A DNA stretch of 28,496 nucleotides from an uncultured Collinsella sp. (GTDB lineage: Bacteria > Actinomycetota > Coriobacteriia > Coriobacteriales > Coriobacteriaceae): assembly GCA_958433005.1 (NCBI GenBank), contig CAUAWV010000029.1, forward strand, positions 1 through 28,496, read 5' to 3'. Shown here piece by piece: positions 22,077 through 28,496 of the stretch. The notes below the pieces were generated by a model. It was not told where the DNA came from and searched no databases. It saw only the letters and a program-made list of their open reading frames with translations. Numbering within the stretch: the stretch's first letter is position 1; each line of letters starts with the position of its first letter. The position numbers were made by a program, and so were the translations under genes.

Positions 22077-23420
22077 ATGTTCGACAAAGTGCTCATCGCC
22101 AACCGCGGCGAAGTCGCGGTCCGTGTTATCCGCGCGTGCCGCGATATGGGCATCAAGACCGTCGCCGTTTATTCCACGGCCGATGCGGACGCGCTACACG
22201 TGCAGCTTGCCGACGAGGCGTATTGCATCGGCGGCCCGCGTCTTGCCGAGAGCTACCTCAATGACGATGCCGTGCTCACCTGTGCCGTAAAGTCGGGCGC
22301 CAAGGCAATTCATCCCGGCTATGGCTTTTTCTCCGAGAAGGCGAGCTTCGCGCGCGACTGCGACAAGTATGGCCTGGCGTTTGTCGGTCCCTCGGCCGAG
22401 GTGATCGACAGCATGGGCGACAAGGACGCCGCACGTCGAACGGCTGCCGCGGCGGGCGTGCCCATCGTGCCGGGCTGCGATTTGCTCAAAAGCCCCGAGG
22501 AGGCAACGGCCGAGGCCGAGCGCATTGGCTGCCCCGTGCTCATCAAGGCGCGTGCAGGTGGCGGCGGTCGCGGCATTCGCAAGGTCGGGCGCGTGGAAGA
22601 TGCGGCAAAGGCGTTCATCGAGGCGCGTGCCGAGGGCGAGGCCGTTTTTGGCGACGGCGAGTGCTACATGGAGAAGTTCGTCGCGCCGGCGCACCACGTC
22701 GAGGTGCAGATTATGGCCGATAAGCAGGGCCATGTGTTTTCGCTCGGCGAGCGCGAGTGCTCGGTGCAACGCCGCAACCAAAAGCTGATCGAGGAGAGCC
22801 CCGCGCCGTGCCTCGACGGACACGACGATATTCGCGCGCGCATGCACAAGGCCGCGCGCGACCTGGCTCGTGCCGTCGGTTACGAAGGAGCCGGTACCAT
22901 CGAGTTCCTGTATTCGGATGACGGCAATTTCTACTTTATGGAAATGAACACGCGCTTGCAGGTGGAGCATCCGGTTACGGAGTTTGTGACCGATACCGAC
23001 TTGGTCAAGTGGCAGCTGCGCGTGGCGGCCGGCCAGCCTCTGCCCTTTGAGCGGGAGGACATGCCGGTTCGCAACCACGCCATGGAGTGCCGCATCAATG
23101 CCGAAACGCCGGACTTTCTGCCGTCATGCGGAACGGTCACCGCGTTGCGTGTGCCGGGTGGTCCGCGCGTGCGCTGGGATTCCGCCATGTTTACCGGTGC
23201 GAACGTTCCGCCGTACTACGACTCCATGCTTGGCAAGCTCATCGTGTGTGCGCCCACGCGTGACGGCGCCATTCGCAAGATGCGTTCGGCCCTGGGCGAG
23301 CTCGTGATTGAGGGCGTGAGCGAAAACAGCGAGCTTCAGCTCGACGTGCTGGCAAACGACGAGTTCTTGTCGGGCATGTATCACACCGATCTGATGGGGC
23401 ATCTCTATGCTGATGAATAG
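22077..23420 (+). CDS. accC: Biotin carboxylase subunit of acetyl-CoA carboxylase
   Basis: AccC uses ATP and bicarbonate to carboxylate the biotin on AccB. ATG 22077, seven bases after AAGGA beside the fabZ stop codon, gives the family N-terminus MFDKVLIANRGEVAVRVIRAC. A longer in-frame frame upstream overlaps fabZ and is not used. The 447-residue protein has HPGYGFFSE, the ATP-grasp glycine loop ARAGGGGRGIRKV, EVQIMAD, RECSVQRRNQKLIEE and MEMNTRLQVEHPVTE with catalytic and metal residues. The C-terminal domain ends close to the usual 445-450. Confidence 0.97.
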   Translation: MFDKVLIANRGEVAVRVIRACRDMGIKTVAVYSTADADALHVQLADEAYCIGGPRLAESYLNDDAVLTCAVKSGAKAIHPGYGFFSEKASFARDCDKYGLAFVGPSAEVIDSMGDKDAARRTAAAAGVPIVPGCDLLKSPEEATAEAERIGCPVLIKARAGGGGRGIRKVGRVEDAAKAFIEARAEGEAVFGDGECYMEKFVAPAHHVEVQIMADKQGHVFSLGERECSVQRRNQKLIEESPAPCLDGHDDIRARMHKAARDLARAVGYEGAGTIEFLYSDDGNFYFMEMNTRLQVEHPVTEFVTDTDLVKWQLRVAAGQPLPFEREDMPVRNHAMECRINAETPDFLPSCGTVTALRVPGGPRVRWDSAMFTGANVPPYYDSMLGKLIVCAPTRDGAIRKMRSALGELVIEGVSENSELQLDVLANDEFLSGMYHTDLMGHLYADE

Positions 23421-25131
23421 AAAAGCGAAGACGGTCAACGTCCTCGAGGGGCCGATAACCGAGTCGTGCGCCGAGTTTCCCGCGCGCCACGTGTTTATCA
23501 AGTGCCCGGAGTGCCGCCGTGTGATCGATGAGGCACGCCTGCACGACAACCTCGAGGTCTGCCCCCGTTGCGGCAAACACTTTCGCGTGAGCGGTCGCGC
23601 GCGCATGCGCATGACGGTCGACGAGGGCACGTTTGAGGAATGGGATGCCAATCTGGCGTCGGAGGACTTCCTCTCGTTTCCCGGCTATGCCGACAAGCTC
23701 AAGAGCGTGAGCGAGCGTTCGGGCGAGCGCGATGCCGTTGTGTGCGGCAGGGGCAAAATCTGCGGTTGCGATACAGCTCTCTTCTTTATGGACGCCAACT
23801 TTATGATGGGCTCGATGGGTTCTGTGGTGGGCGAAAAGATCTGTCGCACATTTGAGCGAGCGACCGAGCTGGGATTGCCAGTTGTCGGCTTTACCGTTTC
23901 GGGCGGTGCGCGCATGCAAGAGGGCGTGACCTCGCTTATGCAGATGGCCAAGATTTCTGCGGCGGTTAGGCGCCACAGCGAGGCGGGCGGCCTGTATATC
24001 ACGGTGCTCACCGATCCCACGACCGGAGGCGTAACCGCGAGCTTTGCCATGGAGGGCGACATTATCCTGGCAGAGCCGGATGCCCTGACGGCATTTGCCG
24101 GCCCGCGCGTGATCGAGCAGAACATGCACAAGCGCCTGCCCAAGGGATTTCAGCGCTCCGAGTTTTTGCTGGAGCACGGCTTTTGCGATGCCGTTGTTCC
24201 GCGTGGCGAGATTGCGCTCACGGTAGGCGAGCTGCTGGCACTGCACGAAGGGTACACGCCCGGCCTGGGGGCACCGCATGAGATCGTACATACGGGTCGC
24301 CGCGGCAAAAAGTTGGGACACTTGTTCAAGCGCTCGGCCGCACCAAAAATCGCGCTCGAGATTGTCAAGCAGACCCGCTCGGCAGATCGCGCCACGGCAG
24401 GCGAGATGATCTCGCTGGGCCTGGATGGATTTGTGGAGCTGCACGGGGACCGCTACTTTGGCGACGACGCTGCTGTGGTGGCTGGCATTGGCTGGAAAGA
24501 CGGACACCCCGTAACGGTCATCGCCATCGAGCGCGGCACCACGACCAAAGAGCGTATGCGCCGCAACTTTGGCATGGCGCATCCTGAGGGCTACCGCAAA
24601 GCGCGTCGCCTTATGCGCCAGGCCGAAAAGTTTGGTCGACCGGTTCTGTGCCTGGTCGATACTTCGGGCGCGTTTTGCGGCATCGGTGCCGAGGAGCGCG
24701 GCCAGGGCGAGGCGATTGCCCAGAATCTCATGGAGATGAGCGGCCTTAAGACGCCGATTGTCTCGGTGGTGACAGGCGAGGGCGGCTCTGGTGGCGCGCT
24801 GGCGCTGTCCGTGGCCGACCGCATCCTGATGCTCTCGAGCTCGGCCTATTCGGTCGTGAGCCCCGAGGCCTGCGCGTCGATCCTGTGGAAGGATACCGAG
24901 CGCGCGGATGAGGCCGCCGAGGCGCTGAAACTCACGGCCCCCGACCTGTTGGCGCTCGGCATCATCGACGGCATTGTCGACGATAGGGGCCTGTCGCATG
25001 AGGAGATTGCCGGTGCCGTCATGTCCTCGGCATTTGATGCCTTCGATACGCTTGGGCGGCTCGACGACGCGACCCTCACAAACCTCCGCTACGAAAAGTA
25101 CCGCGCAATCGGTCAGTACCGCACGATGTGA
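23407..25131 (+). CDS. accDA: Acetyl-CoA carboxylase carboxyltransferase, fused beta-alpha subunits
   Basis: This protein transfers the carboxyl group from biotin to acetyl-CoA, making malonyl-CoA. It has 574 residues and joins two subunits usually made separately. The AccD half carries a four-Cys zinc finger (C33, C36, C52, C55 in CPEC...CPRC), then MDANFMMGSMGSVVGEKI, FTVSGGARMQEG and TDPTTGGVTASFAMEGDIILAEP. The AccA half begins near residue 300 with APKIALEIVKQTRSADRATAGEMI, then FVELHGDRYFGDD, MAHPEGYRKA, FVDTSGA-like LVDTSGAFCGIGAEERGQGEAIA and GEGGSGGALALSVADRILML. The long N-terminal helix of free AccA seems shortened. It overlaps accC by up to 14 bases; ATG 23413 is an alternative start. 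The reading frame through the join is continuous. Confidence 0.95.
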   Translation: MLMNRKAKTVNVLEGPITESCAEFPARHVFIKCPECRRVIDEARLHDNLEVCPRCGKHFRVSGRARMRMTVDEGTFEEWDANLASEDFLSFPGYADKLKSVSERSGERDAVVCGRGKICGCDTALFFMDANFMMGSMGSVVGEKICRTFERATELGLPVVGFTVSGGARMQEGVTSLMQMAKISAAVRRHSEAGGLYITVLTDPTTGGVTASFAMEGDIILAEPDALTAFAGPRVIEQNMHKRLPKGFQRSEFLLEHGFCDAVVPRGEIALTVGELLALHEGYTPGLGAPHEIVHTGRRGKKLGHLFKRSAAPKIALEIVKQTRSADRATAGEMISLGLDGFVELHGDRYFGDDAAVVAGIGWKDGHPVTVIAIERGTTTKERMRRNFGMAHPEGYRKARRLMRQAEKFGRPVLCLVDTSGAFCGIGAEERGQGEAIAQNLMEMSGLKTPIVSVVTGEGGSGGALALSVADRILMLSSSAYSVVSPEACASILWKDTERADEAAEALKLTAPDLLALGIIDGIVDDRGLSHEEIAGAVMSSAFDAFDTLGRLDDATLTNLRYEKYRAIGQYRTM

Positions 25132-25156
25132 CAAAGGGACAGTCCGCATGTCACAT
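25126..25156. repeat. Inverted repeat across the accDA stop codon
   Basis: ATGTGACA (25126-25133) and TGTCACAT (25149-25156) are perfect 8-bp arms. The interior contains AAAGGGAC. The left arm includes the accDA stop codon and the right arm covers the first codons of the next gene, so it could affect coupling or processing between the two. Confidence 0.6.
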
Positions 25157-26386
25157 TGGGAAAGGCGTTCCATGCCACAAGTTTCTAACACCTCGTTTGC
25201 AACGACGGTTTCATCAAACGCCATGGCCGTGGTGGACTATCTGTCCAAAAGCATGATGTCGGCGCTGCCGTTTATTGTCTGCGCGGCGTTGTTCCGCACC
25301 GTCGCCGTCATTATGGGCGAAGGCATGCTGGGCCTGTGGTCTGCCGATTCCGAAATCTATCGCCTGTTCTACAGTTGGCTCTATAACGCCGGCTATTACT
25401 TTTTGCCCATCTATCTTGGTTGGGCGGCCGCCCGCCAGCTCGGTTGCTCGGAGCAGCTGGGCATGATGCTGGGCGGCGTATTGATTGCGCCCGATCTGCT
25501 TAAGCTCGTCGATGCCGCATCGACGACGGGGGCACCGATGACTTCCGTGTATGGCCTGCTTCCCGCGCCGGTCAACGATTACACGACGACTGTTATTCCG
25601 GTTCTCATCTCGGTGCCCGTGCTATGGCAGGTGGAGCGTTTCTTTAAGCGCACTATCCCTCAGGCTGTGGCGTTTTCGTTTGTTCCGTTTGCAACCATGC
25701 TCGTCATGGTTCCGGTCTCGCTGTGTATTACGGCGCCGGCGGGCAGCTATCTGGGCATGCTGTTGGGACAGCTTATGTTTATGCTTGGCAATTCCGGTGG
25801 CATCGTGTCGCTGCTCACGCTTATGGGGCTTGCCGCGGGTTGGGAGTTTCTTAAGATCGCGGGTGTCAGCAACGTTGTCCTATCGCTCGCCTATGCGCAG
25901 TTTATGAGTGTGGGAACGGATTCGTGCATTCTGATCGCTGCGACGATGGCGACGTTTGCCGTTTGGGGCATGCCCTTTGGCGCGTCGCTCCGCGTTGTGG
26001 ATAAGGACGAGAAGGCGCTCATGCTGGGCTATTCGATCTCGGGCGTGCTTGGCGGCGTAAGCGAGCCGGCGCTGTGCGGCTGCGGCTTTAAATATGGCAG
26101 GTGCCTGACGTGCATGGCCATTGGCGGCGCCGTCGGAGGCCTTGTTGCGGCCGTGGGCCACGTTACGGCCTATACCATCGGCATGACGAATGTCCTTATG
26201 GTCATTGGCTTTGCCACGGGCGGCATTTCGGACCTGCTGTGGTGCTGCGCTGCCGGTGGCACGGCATTTGCGGTGTCTGCGGCGCTGAGCTGCTGTTTTG
26301 GCGTGGTGCCGACAAAGGTGCAGGCGGCAGAAGACGAAGTTGATTCGCTCGAAACAGTGGCGAGCGCTGCTGAAGCAAGCGCATAA
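25148..26386 (+). CDS. PTS EIIC-like membrane transporter without EIIA or EIIB
   Basis: This polytopic membrane protein of 412 residues has about ten hydrophobic spans. It resembles the EIIC domain of glucose/beta-glucoside PTS permeases: YYFLPIYLGWAAARQLG, GGVLIAPDLL, YTTTVIPVLISVPVLWQVERFFKRTIPQAV, then GVLGGVSEPALCG with Glu306 in place of the usual GITEPAIYG block. No phospho-accepting EIIB or EIIA domain is fused or adjacent. The usual His-containing segment (FGLHWG) reads IAGVSN here, so sugar phosphorylation coupling is doubtful. AAGGGA (25134-25139) supports ATG 25148; ATG 25172 is an alternative. It follows accDA by 16 bases and ends ahead of a terminator, so it appears to be the last gene of the FAS operon. 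Substrate unknown. Confidence 0.8.
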   Translation: MSHWERRSMPQVSNTSFATTVSSNAMAVVDYLSKSMMSALPFIVCAALFRTVAVIMGEGMLGLWSADSEIYRLFYSWLYNAGYYFLPIYLGWAAARQLGCSEQLGMMLGGVLIAPDLLKLVDAASTTGAPMTSVYGLLPAPVNDYTTTVIPVLISVPVLWQVERFFKRTIPQAVAFSFVPFATMLVMVPVSLCITAPAGSYLGMLLGQLMFMLGNSGGIVSLLTLMGLAAGWEFLKIAGVSNVVLSLAYAQFMSVGTDSCILIAATMATFAVWGMPFGASLRVVDKDEKALMLGYSISGVLGGVSEPALCGCGFKYGRCLTCMAIGGAVGGLVAAVGHVTAYTIGMTNVLMVIGFATGGISDLLWCCAAGGTAFAVSAALSCCFGVVPTKVQAAEDEVDSLETVASAAEASA

Positions 26387-26394
26387 ATCTGTGC

Positions 26395-26417
26395 GACAAA
26401 AGGACGATTCCTTTGTC
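26395..26417. repeat. Short inverted repeat after the EIIC-like gene
   Basis: GACAAA(A)GGA and TCCTTTGTC pair with one bulged base. The motif GACAAARGGAC also occurs in the inverted repeat at the start of the EIIC-like gene (25129-25140), so related sequences flank that gene. Confidence 0.5.
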
Positions 26418-26424
26418 ATATTCC

Positions 26425-26457
26425 AAGGCTGCGGCCCGTGTGGGTTGCGGCCTTTTT
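26425..26457 (+). terminator. Terminator of the FAS operon
   Basis: AAGGCTGCGGCCC (26425-26437) and GGGTTGCGGCCTT (26442-26454) form a 13-bp stem with three G-T wobbles and a GTGT loop, ending in five T. Confidence 0.88.
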
Positions 26458-26530
26458 GTATCTGGGGGACAAAGTGGCTACACTACAATCCGTTTGAGCA
26501 ATAGATATATAGGTAGTACCGTGGGGGCGG

Positions 26531-27691
26531 ATGCAGATGGTCGAGTGGATTGTTCGTCGTGCGCAGGGCGACCGTGCACGCGTGGGAACGTTGACGGGCA
26601 TGGTGTGTATTCTCGCCAATGTGGCACTATGCGCTGCGAAGGGTGCAATTGGCGTGCTGTCGGGATCGGTTTCGATTGTGGCGGACGCTATGAACAACCT
26701 GTCTGATGCCAGCTCGAACATCGTGAGCGTGCTTGGCTTTAAGCTGGCGGGCAAGCCGGCCGACCCCGAGCATCCTTACGGCCATGGCCGCTACGAGTAT
26801 CTCTCGGGTCTGGTCGTGGCGGCGCTCGTGCTGCTGATCGGCCTTGAGCTTATCAAGTCCTCGGTTGAGCGCGTCATCCACCCCGAACCTGTCGAGTTCT
26901 CGCTTGCCCTGGTGGCAGTTCTCGTGCTTTCGATGGTCGTAAAGCTTTGGATGGCGGCCCTCAACCAAAAACTCGGCGATCGCATTGAGTCCGAGACGCT
27001 GCATGCGACCGCGCAGGATTCCAAGAACGATGTTCTAGCCACGGGCGCCGTGTTGGCGTGCGCGATTGTTTCGCAGGTGACGCATATCAATCTAGATGCA
27101 TGGGTCGGCCTTGCCGTTGGCGCCTATATTGGCTGGAGCGGCTTTGAACTCATCCAGGATACGATGAGCCCGCTTTTGGGCCAGGCGCCCGATCCTAAGC
27201 TGGTCAAGCACATTCGAGACAAAATCATGAGCTACCCCGGCGTTTTGGGCGTTCACGATTTGATGGTTCACGACTACGGCCCAGGCAGAAAGTTCGCAAG
27301 CGCTCACGCCGAGATGGCAGCCGAGGCCAGCCCGCTGGAAAGTCACGACACGCTCGATAACATCGAGCAGTCGTTTAGGGTCGAAGACGGCATGATCGTC
27401 ACGCTCCATTACGATCCCATCGTGACCGACGATCCAAAGGTGGCGAGCATGCGTCTGCGCATCAACGCTATGGCTCAAGAGATTGATAGCCGCCTCTCGA
27501 TCCACGACCTACGCTGTGTTCCGGGCCCCACGCATACCAACGTGATCTTTGACTGCGTACGACCCTCGGATTTGACGATGAACGCCGAGGACCTAAAGCG
27601 CGCGTTGGCGAAACGTGTCGAATCCGAATATCCCAAGTCGATTGCCAAGATCACGATCGACGAAGACTATGTCGGCCATACCCACGAGTAG
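26531..27691 (+). CDS. Cation diffusion facilitator family transporter
   Basis: This probable metal/proton antiporter exports divalent cations across the membrane. It has 386 residues: six membrane spans in roughly the first 215 residues, then a cytoplasmic dimerisation domain and a further C-terminal extension. The transport site shows NxxxD in ADAMNNLSDASSN (Asn55, Asp59) and DxxxD in HATAQDSKNDVLA; the HPYGHGRYEYL signature follows span 2. With Asn and Asp rather than His at the first site, manganese or iron is as likely as zinc; this is uncertain. The start is also uncertain: ATG 26531 is very close to the only G-rich stretch (26523-26527), and ATG 26537 gives better spacing. It stands after a terminator, probably on its own promoter, which I cannot pin down. 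Confidence 0.92.
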   Translation: MQMVEWIVRRAQGDRARVGTLTGMVCILANVALCAAKGAIGVLSGSVSIVADAMNNLSDASSNIVSVLGFKLAGKPADPEHPYGHGRYEYLSGLVVAALVLLIGLELIKSSVERVIHPEPVEFSLALVAVLVLSMVVKLWMAALNQKLGDRIESETLHATAQDSKNDVLATGAVLACAIVSQVTHINLDAWVGLAVGAYIGWSGFELIQDTMSPLLGQAPDPKLVKHIRDKIMSYPGVLGVHDLMVHDYGPGRKFASAHAEMAAEASPLESHDTLDNIEQSFRVEDGMIVTLHYDPIVTDDPKVASMRLRINAMAQEIDSRLSIHDLRCVPGPTHTNVIFDCVRPSDLTMNAEDLKRALAKRVESEYPKSIAKITIDEDYVGHTHE

Positions 27692-27730
27692 GGCTGTGCC
27701 AGCAAAGCAAGTTATACAGAAGGGGAGAGC

Positions 27731-28357
27731 ATGAAGCGTCTATATCTACTCCGCCACGGTCAGACAGAATTCAACGTTAAAAAGCTCGTCCAGGGCCGCT
27801 GCGATTCTCCGTTGACCGACCTGGGTCGTCAGCAAGCCGGGATGGCAGCCGCGTGGCTCAAAGCCCACAACGTCGTTCCCGACAAAGTGGTCTCTTCGCC
27901 CTTAGGCCGAGCCATGGACACGGCAAGTCTCGTCGCAACCGAACTCCTCGGCCGGGATGCAGCAGTCGAGCCCTGCGAAGGCATCATCGAGCGCAGCTAC
28001 GGCACCTTCGAAGAAGGCCCCCACGACGCCCTACCAACCGACGTCTGGGATCCAGGCGAGGACTTGGTCCCCTTCGGAGGAGAAGGAAGCCGCGCGCTGC
28101 AAGAGCGCATGGTAGGCACTCTCACCAATCTCATGGGCTCTGAGGGCATCGAAACCCTTCTAGCAGTAAGCCACGGCAGCGCCAGCCGCCAATTCATCAA
28201 GGCTGCAGCCCCAGAGGGCTTCGAGCTCCCAACAAAACTCCCCAACTGCGCCATTATGATTTTCGATTTTGATGAGGCGGAGCCACAAGTAGAGGGCGAG
28301 CCAATGCAATGCAAGTTCACCCTCCAGCAAATAGTGGACCCCCAACAAAGTCATTAG
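27731..28357 (+). CDS. Histidine phosphatase family protein (phosphoglycerate mutase-like)
   Basis: This 208-residue protein belongs to the branch-1 histidine phosphatases. The phospho-accepting His9 is in LLRHGQTEFN, Arg60 in SSPLGRAMDTA, the acidic residue is near Glu87 in GIIERSYGTFEE, and the second His148 is in VSHGSASRQF. It is more like the broad-specificity phosphatases and alpha-ribazole phosphatase than true glycolytic phosphoglycerate mutase, which is longer (about 230-250). The ATG follows AAGGGGAGA. It lies 39 bases after the transporter gene and may share its transcript. Its codons use A at the third position noticeably more than the fab genes do, especially in the last third. 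Confidence 0.9.
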   Translation: MKRLYLLRHGQTEFNVKKLVQGRCDSPLTDLGRQQAGMAAAWLKAHNVVPDKVVSSPLGRAMDTASLVATELLGRDAAVEPCEGIIERSYGTFEEGPHDALPTDVWDPGEDLVPFGGEGSRALQERMVGTLTNLMGSEGIETLLAVSHGSASRQFIKAAAPEGFELPTKLPNCAIMIFDFDEAEPQVEGEPMQCKFTLQQIVDPQQSH

Positions 28358-28437
28358 CCTGAGCGAGCAGAGTTAAGCAGACATCAACGTGTCGTCTCCC
28401 GAGCACGGCGGAGGGCCGGAGAAATATATTAAGGTCA

Positions 28438-28496
28438 TCGCGAGTTCCGCACGCAAAGGAGAGCACTTAATGTGCTCTCCGTCTTGCGCAGGACTG
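28438..28496. repeat. 59-nt hairpin repeat, copy 2, at the window edge
   Basis: It matches 11165-11223 at 57 of 59 positions. The stem GGAGAGCAC (28458-28466) / GTGCTCTCC (28472-28480) has the same loop TTAAT. The window stops at its end, so any outer arm on the right cannot be seen. The stretch 28358-28437 before it contains no gene or clear terminator. Confidence 0.93.

Noticed and set aside
19799..22156. Minus-strand 785-codon frame opposite fabG-fabF-accB-fabZ
   Set aside because: It crosses several certain genes and has the His/Arg-rich composition expected of an antisense shadow.
23239..25224. Minus-strand 661-codon frame opposite accC-accDA
   Set aside because: Antisense to clear conserved coding sequence; the translation shows no family motif.

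Overview
The window comes from a high-GC, Gram-positive-type bacterial chromosome, most likely a Coriobacteriia member close to Collinsella. This rests on the actinobacterial-type RpoB and RpoC lengths and zinc sites, heavy use of C- and G-ending codons, strong AAGGAGG ribosome-binding sites, and a gene mix pairing actinobacterial RNA polymerase with a Firmicutes-style fatty-acid operon. The genus is an inference; no rRNA is present to confirm it.

Layout. 1-678: 3' part of galU. 679-965: terminator and a leader with a probable promoter for rpoB-rpoC (966-8939). 8940-9247: a strong terminator inside a larger inverted repeat, then an ECF-type promoter. 9248-10793: an ECF sigma factor and a membrane protein, probably its anti-sigma factor. 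10794-11473: a gene-free stretch with a terminator, three tandem palindromic elements and a consensus-like promoter. 11474-14887: rpsL-rpsG-fusA-rpsJ with no tuf, closed by a terminator. 15003-15779 (minus): birA. 15954-25131: a complete type II fatty-acid synthesis and acetyl-CoA carboxylase operon (fabH-acpP-fabK-fabD-fabG-fabF-accB-fabZ-accC-accDA), followed in the same direction by a lone PTS EIIC-like membrane protein (25148-26386) and a terminator. 26531-28357: a cation diffusion facilitator and a histidine phosphatase. The right edge (28438-28496) is a copy of a hairpin repeat also found at 11165-11223.

How the genes work together. The left half is core gene expression: RNA polymerase, ribosomal proteins S12, S7 and S10, and EF-G, with a stress sigma pair lying between rpoBC and the str genes. 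The right half makes malonyl-CoA (AccB, AccC, AccDA, with BirA attaching biotin to AccB), loads it on ACP (FabD), starts chains (FabH) and elongates them (FabF, FabG, FabZ, FabK). Two near-identical 16-bp palindromes sit over the fabH promoter region and are good candidates for the operon's operator.

Most notable observations. (1) The RpoC C-terminus carries a segment that aligns without gaps, by eye, to the DNA-binding C-terminal domain of the RNA polymerase alpha subunit. (2) A 59-nt hairpin repeat occurs twice with a compensatory base-pair change, once nested in a 141-bp near-perfect palindrome upstream of rpsL. (3) The conserved fork-loop-2 segment of RpoB is replaced by a longer, different sequence. 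(4) S12 naturally has Arg at position 88. (5) The FAS operon has probable operators and ends in a diverged, partnerless EIIC.
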